A DNA stretch of 6,903 nucleotides. It comes from Methanobacteriaceae archaeon. Its GTDB lineage: Archaea; Methanobacteriota; Methanobacteria; Methanobacteriales; Methanobacteriaceae. Both the position numbers and the translations under genes were made by a program. The notes below the pieces were generated by a model. It made no database searches. It was given only the letters and a program-made list of their open reading frames with translations, and was not told the DNA's origin. The stretch spans positions 1 through 6,903 of the forward strand of contig WOYJ01000125.1 of NCBI GenBank assembly GCA_011620845.1. Reading direction: 5' to 3'. Within the stretch, counting starts at the first letter, position 1, and the number at the start of each line of letters is the position of its first letter. Positions 1-5,309 of this stretch are shown here, piece after piece.

Positions 1-70
1 ATCCTGTAATAAAATAGCTTCCATCAACCGCATTGCTTTTTATTTTATTAATTCCTTCTAATATTTTCAA
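1..70 (-). CDS. possible 5' end of a gene following arsC (partial, unidentified)
   Basis: After the arsC stop, a second minus-strand frame is open to the left edge (23 codons). It could start at a TTG that overlaps the arsC TGA (TTGA), the usual arrangement of translationally coupled genes. The peptide would read MKILEGINKIKSNAVDGSYF and continue off the window. I do not recognise the family from so few residues, and an open frame of this length can occur by chance. The overlapping stop/start and the protein-like composition are the only support. If it is real, it would be co-transcribed with arsC. Confidence 0.25.
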   Translation of the reverse strand, partial: MKILEGINKIKSNAVDGSYFITG

Positions 71-514
71 ATGGCATCTGGTTTTAATGGGATATCATCC
101 TGGAATTTCTCTTTTATCCACTCTTCAATTTCATCCCTAAGCCGGGTGAAAACTTTCACTTTTGTATCTTCATCTACTACAGATGGGTCTGGGAATGATC
201 TATGGATATGAGTTCTTCCTCCCGGGAAAAATGGGCAGGCACCACTTTCCCCTTCACAAACTGTAACCACGTAATCAAATTCTTTACCTTCAAATTCCTT
301 CAGGCTTTTGGATCGGTTCCGGGAATATATCGATACCCCTATCGGCCATTATTTTCACTGTGCAGGGGTTTACAATGTCTGGATCTGTACCGGCACTGTA
401 AGCTTCAAAATATTCACCGTATATTGAATTTAAAAGTCCTTCCACCATTTGAAACCGGGCAGAATTATGTTTGCAGATGAATAAAACTTTTTTCTTTAAA
501 TTTTCAGGTCCCAT
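67..514 (-). pseudogene. arsC: arsenate reductase, low-molecular-weight phosphatase type, broken by a single-base frameshift
   Basis: This family reduces arsenate to arsenite in the cytoplasm, coupled to thioredoxin through three cysteines. With one extra base removed, the reconstructed product is about 148 aa, the normal family length. Visible features are the P-loop CKHNSAR (nucleophile Cys14), the AYSAGT motif, the redox pair Cys86 and Cys93 in TVCEGESGAC, then PFFPGG and the FPDPS acid loop. The first part (514 to about 325) reads to GIDI and then leaves frame, ending at a TGA at 290-292. The second part continues in another frame to the TGA at 67-69. Deleting one A of the plus-strand pair at 324-325 restores the expected ISRNRSKSLKEFEG. 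The residue after the P-loop Arg, normally Ser, is Phe (TTT), a second sign of damage. It is divergent from the PEP-mutase remnant over a 65-bp AT-rich gap. Family assignment is secure; whether the break is real or a sequencing error is open. Confidence 0.85.
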
Positions 515-579
515 ATATACTTATTAAATATATCCATAGATTTAATGTATTGATTTTAGAGATAGTAGGGGAAATTTTT
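515..579. promoter_or_regulatory. AT-rich divergent promoter region between arsC and the PEP-mutase remnant
   Basis: This 65-bp gap separates two divergent starts. It contains TTATTAAATATAT at 521-533, which can serve as an archaeal TATA element. Read on the plus strand, it would place transcription near 553, about 27 nt before the ATG at 580. On the minus strand it lies only about 14 nt from the arsC ATG, too close for a standard TATA spacing, so the arsC promoter is unclear. The assignment rests on composition and position only. Confidence 0.35.
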
Positions 580-770
580 ATGGATAAATGCACCGTGCTT
601 AGAAAAACTCATAAATTCAAAAGGAACACTCATCATGCCCGATGCTTTCAATCCCCTCAGTGCCAAATTAATTGAAAAGGCAGGTTTTAAAGCTGTGCAA
701 TGTTCCGGGTACAATTTTTATGTAGGAAGTGGGATATGAAAGTGAGGTAGATGTTTCACTTGGAGACAAT
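580..770 (+). pseudogene. N-terminal remnant of a PEP mutase / isocitrate lyase family enzyme
   Basis: Enzymes of this superfamily are about 250-290 aa TIM barrels that make or cleave C-C or P-C bonds of 2-oxo acids (PEP mutase, methylisocitrate lyase, oxaloacetate decarboxylase). Only about 60 N-terminal residues remain. The ATG at 580 follows an AGGGG ribosome-binding site at 567-571. The reading is MDKCTVLRK, then after a +1 shift in the A run at 603-607, INSKGTLIMPDAFNPLSAKL followed by IEKAGFKAVQCSGYNF, the typical N-terminus. A second extra base in the GGG at 731-733 takes the frame to a TGA; removing it gives GYESEVDVSLGDN. Homology ends near 770, where the tail of the permease remnant on the other strand begins. 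Two frameshifts plus loss of the catalytic region make this a clear pseudogene. The exact family member cannot be told. Confidence 0.75.
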
Positions 771-1025
771 AATTGCCAGCATCAACAAGATTTGAGGATA
801 GATACTAGAGATATTGAAGTTGTTCATCCGGAAATAGATGGCTGATATAACCGTGATTAAACTTATCAACATATTCAATGCCACAGCTCTCTTGGCCGGT
901 TTATCAAAACTCTTCAATAAGAAGAGTAATCTAAATTCAGCCCCACCAAGACCTATCAAACCACCTAAACACCCTATAGGCGCCCCTATAACAAATGATA
1001 AAAGGGATGTTTTTTTATTATCCAT
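756..1025 (-). pseudogene. TauE/SafE family membrane permease, C-terminally truncated
   Basis: This reads as 89 aa beginning MDNKKTSLLSFVIGAPIGCL and continuing with GGLIGLGGAEFRLLFLL, the glycine-rich first helix typical of TauE/SafE anion exporters. KRAVALNMLISLITV follows as the second hydrophobic segment. Full members have about 250 aa and 7-8 membrane helices; this one ends after roughly three hydrophobic segments. Its last residues (VSK) come from DNA that codes on the other strand for the end of the PEP-mutase remnant, so the real homology stops near 771. These proteins export sulfite, sulfoacetate or related organic anions, but the substrate is unknown here. Half a permease is unlikely to work. 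The start is supported by a well placed TATA box at 1051-1059, although AAAGG touches the ATG directly and leaves no normal ribosome-binding-site spacing. Confidence 0.75.
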
Positions 1026-1050
1026 CCTTTAAATCTGGATGAAAAACAGT

Positions 1051-1059
1051 ATATATAAA
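1051..1059 (-). promoter_or_regulatory. TATA box of the TauE/SafE remnant
   Basis: On the minus strand this reads ATTTATATA, an archaeal TATA consensus match, centred about 30 nt before the ATG at 1025. Initiation about 25 nt downstream would give a leader of only a few bases. The promoter looks intact even though the gene is truncated. Confidence 0.5.
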
Positions 1060-1203
1060 TTGTTTACAGCATGATACCAATAAATAAAAACAATAAAACT
1101 ACCTGATTTCAGGCATTTTCAAAAGATCAAAGATTCTAAAAAGCTTTAAATTCAATAAAAATGTAATTTCATATAGGAGAACTCATTTTTTTAAGTTAAA
1201 AAA

Positions 1204-1212
1204 TTTAATATA
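1204..1212 (+). promoter_or_regulatory. TATA box of the UPF0216 operon
   Basis: TTTAATATA lies about 31 nt before the ATG at 1239. Initiation about 25 nt downstream would give a leader of about 5 nt, so the message would be close to leaderless. This agrees with the absence of a ribosome-binding site in the bases before the ATG (CATACATCATG). Confidence 0.5.
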
Positions 1213-1238
1213 AATCTACCATTAAATGATCATACATC

Positions 1239-1646
1239 ATGACCCCTAATCCGGACCGGGCAGATCTGCTACTGAAGAAACAGATCTTCAGCCTGAACCG
1301 CCACCTACCCAAAAAGAGAAAAAACCTTAAAGAACTGCTCAGGGAGGATAAACCCCATGTTATAGGAGCGGATGGGACCAGGCACCGTTTTAAGAGGGAT
1401 GAACTTAAAAGGATTGCTGAGATAATCCCTGAAAAAGAACATGTAAGACTAAAACTACCCATCTACCTGGAGATAGAATCAGATACCTCGGGTACCCGGG
1501 TGGCCGGCGGGCCTGAGCTTGAAATAATCTGCAGCGTACTCGGACTGGAAGACTGTGGTAGGGAAATGTATATCTACCGGCCGGATCTGAGGATAATCAG
1601 GAGAGAACTACCAACCACTACACAGTACATATTTTTAGTGAGGTAA
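1239..1646 (+). CDS. UPF0216 (DUF61) family protein
   Basis: This is an intact 135-aa protein of an archaeal conserved family without an established function. Family features visible in order are IFSLNRHLPKKRKNLKELL (residues 16-34), the DGTRHRFKRDEL segment (45-56), LPIYLEIE (73-80), TRVAGGPELEIICSVLG (86-102), and the C-terminal IIRRELPTTTQYIFLVR (119-135), which ends at the usual place. The basic, Arg/Lys-rich N-terminus would allow nucleic-acid contact, but that is inference. The ATG at 1239 is chosen because TATA spacing and family length both fit. It forms an operon with a 51-aa membrane protein whose ATG follows after 7 nt. Base composition is visibly richer in GC than in the flanking remnants. 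Confidence 0.88.
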   Translation: MTPNPDRADLLLKKQIFSLNRHLPKKRKNLKELLREDKPHVIGADGTRHRFKRDELKRIAEIIPEKEHVRLKLPIYLEIESDTSGTRVAGGPELEIICSVLGLEDCGREMYIYRPDLRIIRRELPTTTQYIFLVR

Positions 1647-1653
1647 AAATACA

Positions 1654-1809
1654 ATGGATTTCAGAGAATTTGACATGGATGACATAATGAAGGATCCGGA
1701 TAAAAGGGCTAAATTATTTCTCCTAATATCATATATCCTGATAGCAATTCCCATAGTCATAGGAATAGGGCTAATCCTGTACATGTTGATACAACTGGGA
1801 ATTCTTTAA
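1654..1809 (+). CDS. small single-span membrane protein, function unknown
   Basis: This is a 51-aa ORF directly after the UPF0216 gene. The ATG has a good ribosome-binding site, GTGAGGT at 1638-1644 (spacing 9), which overlaps the stop codon of the upstream gene, so the two are probably translationally coupled. The N-terminus is acidic (MDFREFDMDDIMKDPDKRAK), then residues 21-51 are almost all hydrophobic, with Pro33 and Gly37/Gly39 in the middle. The basic cluster before the helix (Lys17, Arg18, Lys20) predicts a cytoplasmic N-terminus by the positive-inside rule. The hydrophobic stretch is long for one helix and could be kinked at Pro33. I do not recognise a family. The ribosome-binding site, the codon use and the operon position make it a likely real gene. 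It ends 8 nt from the stop of the convergent ATP-grasp gene. Confidence 0.72.
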   Translation: MDFREFDMDDIMKDPDKRAKLFLLISYILIAIPIVIGIGLILYMLIQLGIL

Positions 1810-1817
1810 ATTCCTAT

Positions 1818-3017
1818 TTAGAGGGGATAAGGATTTAATTTACTGTAAACATTCTCTACCAGCTCCCTCGACGAATAAACAGCATCCTCCAGAATCCTGC
1901 TTGAAGTAAGCAGCGTAACCACTGGTTCCCCCAGTTCAATAATAACATTCTCTGCGGGTAAGTCATAAACGTCTTTGAAACCTAGATTTCCCGCTTGGGA
2001 CCGCTCCCGGGCGTGGACTATCATCTTCACCGCGAAACTTGAAGGTTGAGGGACGTCCATCAAATCCCCCTGACATGCTCTGATATGTGCCTCGGCCATG
2101 TTGATGTTTAAGCTATGCTCTGCACATTCCATGGTTCCCTGTATGCGTGGGTTTACCTCTATAACAAATAATCCTTCATCATTAAGGATGAAATCAACTC
2201 CGTTGGAGCCGATTAGTTTTAGGTAGTCTATTATTTCTTCTGCAGCCTTGGATATCTCCCAGGCAATGTCTCCATTTGTTAAAGGGGCGATATTACCACA
2301 GTAGCCATAGGGTTCCTTCTGACAAAGATCTTTATCTCCTATAATCTGTTGACTGGTTAAAATTGTCTTTGATTCATTCCCGGTTGCAAGTACTGAGGAG
2401 CTTAAATTTAAGCCGGTTAATTTTTCCTGTAGTAGGGAATTTGTAAAATCAACATTTTCCCCCTCATCTGATTTCTTTTTACCCTTACCCCTTTCTTTTT
2501 CAGCCTCATCCAGTTCCCTTTTACCCTTACCCAGTTCCCTTATCCCATAGCCACCAGAACCCTGGACTGGTTTTATGATAAAATCCTTATCTGGGTAATT
2601 ACCTGCTATTTCAACCGCTTCCCCTGTATCAGACACATCAAAAGTTAGGGGGAGATTGAATTTATCTTTAAGCTTCTGATATAGGTGGAGTTTATTATCC
2701 ACCTCATTAACAGATCTATTCCCCATGATCTTACCTTTAGGGAAAGTATCCAGTGAAACACCGGCCAGGCAAATTACAGAATCAACTTCTTCTATGAAAT
2801 CAGCTGCCATTTCCTCAACTTCCCCTAACTTGAACCTCTCTTTGAAGTTACCGCAGGACTGGTAGGGTTCCTGGCTTAAAATAGATCGGTACTGGTCTAC
2901 ACAGGGCTTAATGTCCATGACCCCAAAATAATCAGCAGAATAGACTGTGCATCCCAGTTTCTTTAAAGAACAGGCTACGGGGCGGGTGTTAATCCCGGCC
3001 ACCAGTATGTTTTCCAT
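1818..3017 (-). CDS. ATP-grasp domain protein, predicted ATP-dependent carboxylate ligase
   Basis: This is an intact 399-aa cytoplasmic protein. The N-terminal MENILVAGINTRPVACSLKK is the Rossmann-like pre-ATP-grasp fold (residues 1-100). The ATP-binding loop IIKPVQGSGGYGI is at 147-159, VDFIL with Asp265 follows, and the metal-binding FVIEVNPRIQGT is at 274-285 (Glu277, Asn279). ATP-grasp enzymes activate a carboxylate as acyl phosphate and join it to an amine or thiol; the substrate here is unknown. It resembles the archaeal group of predicted carboligases (COG2232-like, assigned from memory). A lysine/glutamate-rich insert of about 28 residues (163-190) follows the glycine loop and is encoded by short direct repeats. 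The start is supported by GTGGTAATT before the ATG. It begins 22 nt after the tRNA-Gln, too close for its own TATA box outside the tRNA, so a shared transcript is likely. Confidence 0.85.
   Translation of the reverse strand: MENILVAGINTRPVACSLKKLGCTVYSADYFGVMDIKPCVDQYRSILSQEPYQSCGNFKERFKLGEVEEMAADFIEEVDSVICLAGVSLDTFPKGKIMGNRSVNEVDNKLHLYQKLKDKFNLPLTFDVSDTGEAVEIAGNYPDKDFIIKPVQGSGGYGIRELGKGKRELDEAEKERGKGKKKSDEGENVDFTNSLLQEKLTGLNLSSSVLATGNESKTILTSQQIIGDKDLCQKEPYGYCGNIAPLTNGDIAWEISKAAEEIIDYLKLIGSNGVDFILNDEGLFVIEVNPRIQGTMECAEHSLNINMAEAHIRACQGDLMDVPQPSSFAVKMIVHARERSQAGNLGFKDVYDLPAENVIIELGEPVVTLLTSSRILEDAVYSSRELVENVYSKLNPYPL
2476..2541. repeat. interlocked short direct repeats inside the ATP-grasp gene
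   Basis: TTTTACCCTTACCC occurs at 2477-2490 and again at 2519-2532. CCAGTTCCCTT occurs at 2510-2520 and again at 2531-2541. Both pairs encode the charged insert (KGK, REL and similar repeats) after the ATP-binding loop. This pattern suggests expansion by replication slippage while keeping the reading frame. Confidence 0.7.
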
Positions 3018-3039
3018 AGAATTACCACGTTAAAATAGA

Positions 3040-3111
<72 letters not shown>

Positions 3112-3125
3112 AAAACTTATTTAGA

Positions 3126-3135
3126 AATAAATAAA
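3126..3135 (-). promoter_or_regulatory. candidate TATA element of tRNA-Gln
   Basis: The minus strand reads TTTATTTATT just after the 14-bp palindrome, with its first base 24 nt before the mature tRNA 5' end. That is slightly close for a TATA box, since initiation would fall near or at the tRNA start, so this is a tentative call. Confidence 0.35.
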
Positions 3136-3148
3136 CCGCACGTGCGGT
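3135..3148. promoter_or_regulatory. perfect 14-bp palindrome ACCGCACGTGCGGT upstream of tRNA-Gln
   Basis: The sequence equals its own reverse complement over 14 bp and is GC-rich inside a strongly AT-rich spacer. It overlaps the position expected for the BRE/TATA region of the tRNA-Gln promoter, so a dimeric regulator bound here could control the tRNA-ATP-grasp transcript. No spacer is present, so a stem-loop is less likely than a protein site. The operator role is inference. Confidence 0.5.
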
Positions 3149-3150
3149 AT

Positions 3151-3360
3151 TCTCCTTTAAGTTGAATGTAGTATTTAAATTTATCTGAAGGGGAAACGTA
3201 CCATTAAAATTTACCAATATCGGAAATGTACCATCATAATTCATTGAAATCTGAAAAGTACCATCATAACTTATTTATACCTAAAAATACAATCATAAAC
3301 TTATTTAAACTTAAAAATACAATCATAACTATCCAAACATTAAAAATAACAGTTAAAACT
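3151..3360. repeat. degenerate 30-bp tandem repeat, about 6-7 units
   Basis: Units start at 3181, 3211, 3241, 3271, 3301 and 3331, and a weaker one at 3151, with an exact 30-bp period. The shared core is GGAAA(C/T)GTACCATnATAA-like in units 2-4 and AAAAATACAATCATAA in units 5-6. The outer units are the most diverged. No unit is separated by unique spacers, so it is not a CRISPR array. It fills the gap between the Cas4-like gene (stop at 3372) and the tRNA-Gln. Because 30 is divisible by 3, a plus-strand frame stays open through units 3226-3375 (49 codons), giving a peptide with 10-residue repeats. No ribosome-binding site supports it, and I do not call it a gene. Confidence 0.8.
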
Positions 3361-3371
3361 TACCTTATGAT

Positions 3372-4037
3372 TTAATACTCTGCCTTGCGATCGCATTTTG
3401 ATGCAAACCTGCAGTTCCTGCATTTTTTAGGATTTTTAGTGGCTATGTAATCCATCCTACCATCTAAAAGACTGTGAACCCTATGTATTACTTCCAGTAC
3501 TATTTTTTCTGCCTGTTCATCGAAGTAAGCGGACCAGAATATGTTGTCTGTACCCCTCTCCCGGAGGGAGGCTACTATCCTTCTATCCTCCCGAACTCTG
3601 TCTTTGAAGGCCAGGCAGTACCCGAATACCTGGTTTATGCTGGAGGGATAAACTCTGGTTCCTGGTTTATCATCGATTATTATGAATTCATCGGGAGTCA
3701 TCCACACTTCATCTATGAAACCCCTTATCCCATATCTGGCTGATTCGACGGGTAGTTCCCGGGAGAAGATTTCAGCAGTCAGGGAGGTCTCCAGCATATC
3801 TTCGAAGGATGCAGGTTCAGCATCTTTCTGGAATTCTTTTTCCAGATCAGCATGTCCCTTTGTTCCCTCCATCATGGCCTTGGTGGGTCTGGCTGTTATT
3901 CCTTTAACGTTCTCCAGGAAGATGCAGTATTCACAGTAGGCCTGGGTGTTGAGCCAGCTTATGGGAAAGTTGTTCTGGTCTTCTATCACGTTGACCTTGC
4001 TGATGCTTGGATGGGGAGTTCCCTTAAAGATTCTCAT
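3372..4037 (-). CDS. Cas4-like / RecB-family PD-(D/E)XK nuclease with Fe-S cysteines
   Basis: This is an intact 221-aa protein. In order it has an N-terminal cysteine motif YCEYC (Cys35, Cys38), a GHADLE helix with His62, the RGFIDEV strand with Asp109, the catalytic IIIDDKPG (Asp122-x-Lys124), QVFGY (Gln136, Tyr140), and a C-terminal CRNCRFASKC cluster (Cys206, Cys209, Cys215). This is the plan of Cas4 exonucleases, where one N-terminal and three C-terminal cysteines hold an Fe-S cluster next to a RecB-type active site. All key residues are present, so activity is expected. Cas4 trims CRISPR prespacers, but no cas1, cas2 or array is in the window. This is therefore a solo Cas4-like nuclease, which could serve in DNA repair or defence. 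A TATA box at 4068-4075 suggests its own short-leader transcript. The coiled-coil gene lies upstream on the same strand, 130 nt away. Confidence 0.85.
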   Translation of the reverse strand: MRIFKGTPHPSISKVNVIEDQNNFPISWLNTQAYCEYCIFLENVKGITARPTKAMMEGTKGHADLEKEFQKDAEPASFEDMLETSLTAEIFSRELPVESARYGIRGFIDEVWMTPDEFIIIDDKPGTRVYPSSINQVFGYCLAFKDRVREDRRIVASLRERGTDNIFWSAYFDEQAEKIVLEVIHRVHSLLDGRMDYIATKNPKKCRNCRFASKCDRKAEY

Positions 4038-4067
4038 GTTTTCACATTTAAATATTCTAATCTAGGT

Positions 4068-4075
4068 CTTATAAA
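4068..4075 (-). promoter_or_regulatory. TATA box of the Cas4-like gene
   Basis: The minus strand reads TTTATAAG, centred about 35 nt before the ATG at 4037. Initiation would fall near 4046, giving a leader of about 10 nt. Only a weak GTGA precedes the start, which fits a short-leader message. Confidence 0.45.
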
Positions 4076-4167
4076 TGAATGCGGAGTGTTTGAGAAGTAA
4101 TAAAATTTTACATAAAAAGTTTATAAGGATAGTTTTATTCATCGTCTACAGGTCCTTAATCCAGTCT

Positions 4168-4737
4168 TTATTCCTGGTTCTCCTGATCCCTCATCTCCCG
4201 GCTGGAGAAACGACTTTTAATTGAATTCCATATATCCTGTTCCTTCTTCGAATTAGATTCGTCTTCTAATTTGATCTTTTCAAGGTGGGTCTCGTATAAA
4301 CCTTTTAAATCCTTATGATCCTTCATTATCTGCTGTAGCTGGCTTTTAAGCTTCTGGTTTTCCTCCTCGAGTGTGGTGGTTTTTTCCACTTCCAGGCGCA
4401 ACTTCTTGTTGGTCTTGGCATTTTTACTTACCAGGGCCTTATAAGATCTTGATAGTTCACCATGCTTCCATTCTAAATCTGCAAGCTCTTTTTTATATCC
4501 GACAATGAGTTCCTTATGTTGCTCAAGATCTTCCAGTTGGGATTTCACTTCCGCCTCGATCAGACCCTCAAAATAGTTTTGTGGTATGACGTAAACCTCT
4601 TCACTGCAGACCAGATTATCCGACCTTTTCAGGGGAACCTGGTACTGGTTGTACTCGTACGTCTTTTGTTCCCCACCAACAGTTTTCTTGGTCTTTTTCT
4701 TATAACATTTCACCGTTGATTTTATTAAATCCGCCAT
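4168..4737 (-). CDS. coiled-coil protein of unknown function
   Basis: This is an intact 189-aa soluble protein; I do not recognise the family. Residues 1-57 look like a small beta-rich domain (VKCYKKKTKKTVGG, then YEYNQYQVPLKRSDNLVCSE and VYVIPQNYF). Residues about 58-160 are a heptad-like, Lys/Glu/Leu-rich coiled coil (KSQLEDLEQHKELIVGYKKE, LEEENQKLKSQLQQIMKDH). The tail is charged and probably disordered (REMRDQENQE). The ATG has a GGAG ribosome-binding site 7 nt upstream. The basic, beta-rich N-terminus followed by a coil suggests a DNA- or protein-binding oligomer, but this is inference. It is followed on the same strand by the Cas4-like nuclease, with its own TATA box in between, so the two may be separate units. 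A possible TATA element, AAATTTATAG at 4804-4813, would give a leader of about 45 nt. Confidence 0.75.
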   Translation of the reverse strand: MADLIKSTVKCYKKKTKKTVGGEQKTYEYNQYQVPLKRSDNLVCSEEVYVIPQNYFEGLIEAEVKSQLEDLEQHKELIVGYKKELADLEWKHGELSRSYKALVSKNAKTNKKLRLEVEKTTTLEEENQKLKSQLQQIMKDHKDLKGLYETHLEKIKLEDESNSKKEQDIWNSIKSRFSSREMRDQENQE

Positions 4738-4937
4738 GTAAATTCTCCAAAATATAAATACTCAACAGATCAACCTTTTTATCTCCTAAAAGATGCATAA
4801 AAACTATAAATTTTTCTAATGTAGACTAATTTTATATTGGTAGTAGGGACTTTTATCTTTTTTGAAATTAGTTTCCGATAAAAATCTGGATAATAGGTTG
4901 TGGTATCCTCTCTAAAGTTGGATTACCATGTAATAAA
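4738..4937. other. AT-rich divergent intergenic region
   Basis: This 200-bp gap lies between the coiled-coil gene (minus) and a degraded gene (plus). It holds the GGAG ribosome-binding site of the coiled-coil gene and TATA-like boxes for both strands: AAATTTATAG on minus at 4804-4813 and TTTATATT on plus at 4831-4838. No further coding frame with recognisable homology was seen. Confidence 0.45.
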
Positions 4938-5309
4938 ATGAGAAAAAAAGTGAACGAATTAAGCGATTGCTAGTCTAGCATCCATAAAAGGAATGTTGAT
5001 ATCCAATTATACAGTAAATTAAATAGTAGAACTTCATCAGATGTACACATTCTTATACTTACACCTGAAAAATTAGACGATATAAAATTAAATGACCCAC
5101 CATTTTACAATTCCTTGATGAAAACTTCTCTAGTTCTAGAGGGTAAATCCTATATGAATGAGTTAGACAAATGCTTCCAGAAGCACCAATACTCATTCCA
5201 CACCAAACCATCCAAAGAGGAACTAATAAAAACCATAAAATCAGCCCCCAGAATTTCATGGATAGGATGTCAAATTACTGGAGAATTAATATGGAAATCA
5301 GGAAAGTGA
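4938..5309 (+). pseudogene. degraded ORF with an in-frame TAG, possibly a nucleotidyltransferase-fold remnant
   Basis: An ATG at 4938 reads MRKKVNELSDC and meets TAG at 4971-4973. The same frame is then open for 111 codons to the TGA at 5307-5309. The middle part, RTSSDVHILILTPEKLDD followed by PPFYNSLMKTSLVLEGKS, resembles the strand-DxD-strand and PFY...EGxxLxG pattern of small nucleotidyltransferases. The first catalytic Asp would be His and the GS motif is gone. The tail KPSKEELIKTIKSAPRISWI is unassigned. Its 3' end overlaps the cupin start by 19 nt. The family call is weak; the broken state is visible if the start at 4938 is correct. Translation could also restart at TTG/ATG 5115/5118 and yield 64 aa. 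Reading TAG as pyrrolysine is unlikely here. Confidence 0.35.

Noticed and set aside
202..480. Plus-strand open frame of 92 codons
   Set aside because: It lies opposite arsC, whose minus-strand reading has all family motifs; the plus-strand product shows none.
1102..1113. CCTGATTTCAGG inverted repeat in the TauE-UPF0216 spacer
   Set aside because: The arms are only 5 bp and no nearby start or T run gives it a role; it is expected by chance.
1205..1462. Minus-strand Ser/Leu-rich frame of 85 codons
   Set aside because: It is the antisense shadow of the UPF0216 gene, which has clear family motifs.
3151..3360. CRISPR array
   Set aside because: Units are contiguous 30-mers that all resemble each other; there are no unique spacers and no conserved repeat separated by them.
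3226..3375. 49-codon plus-strand frame through the tandem repeat
   Set aside because: It has no ribosome-binding site, and the open frame follows from a period divisible by three in DNA with few stops. It also ends antisense to the Cas4-like stop.
3474..4100. Three plus-strand frames over the nuclease gene (3474-3743, 3682-3939, 3852-4100)
   Set aside because: All are antisense to an intact gene with catalytic motifs, and they overlap each other.
4971..4973. TAG as a pyrrolysine codon
   Set aside because: Pyrrolysine decoding is known from methylamine-using methanogens and some other groups, not typically from Methanobacteriales, and the reading around it is already degraded.
5059..5259. 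Minus-strand hydrophobic frame of 66 codons
   Set aside because: It is opposite the plus-strand remnant and cupin start, with no ribosome-binding site or family similarity.
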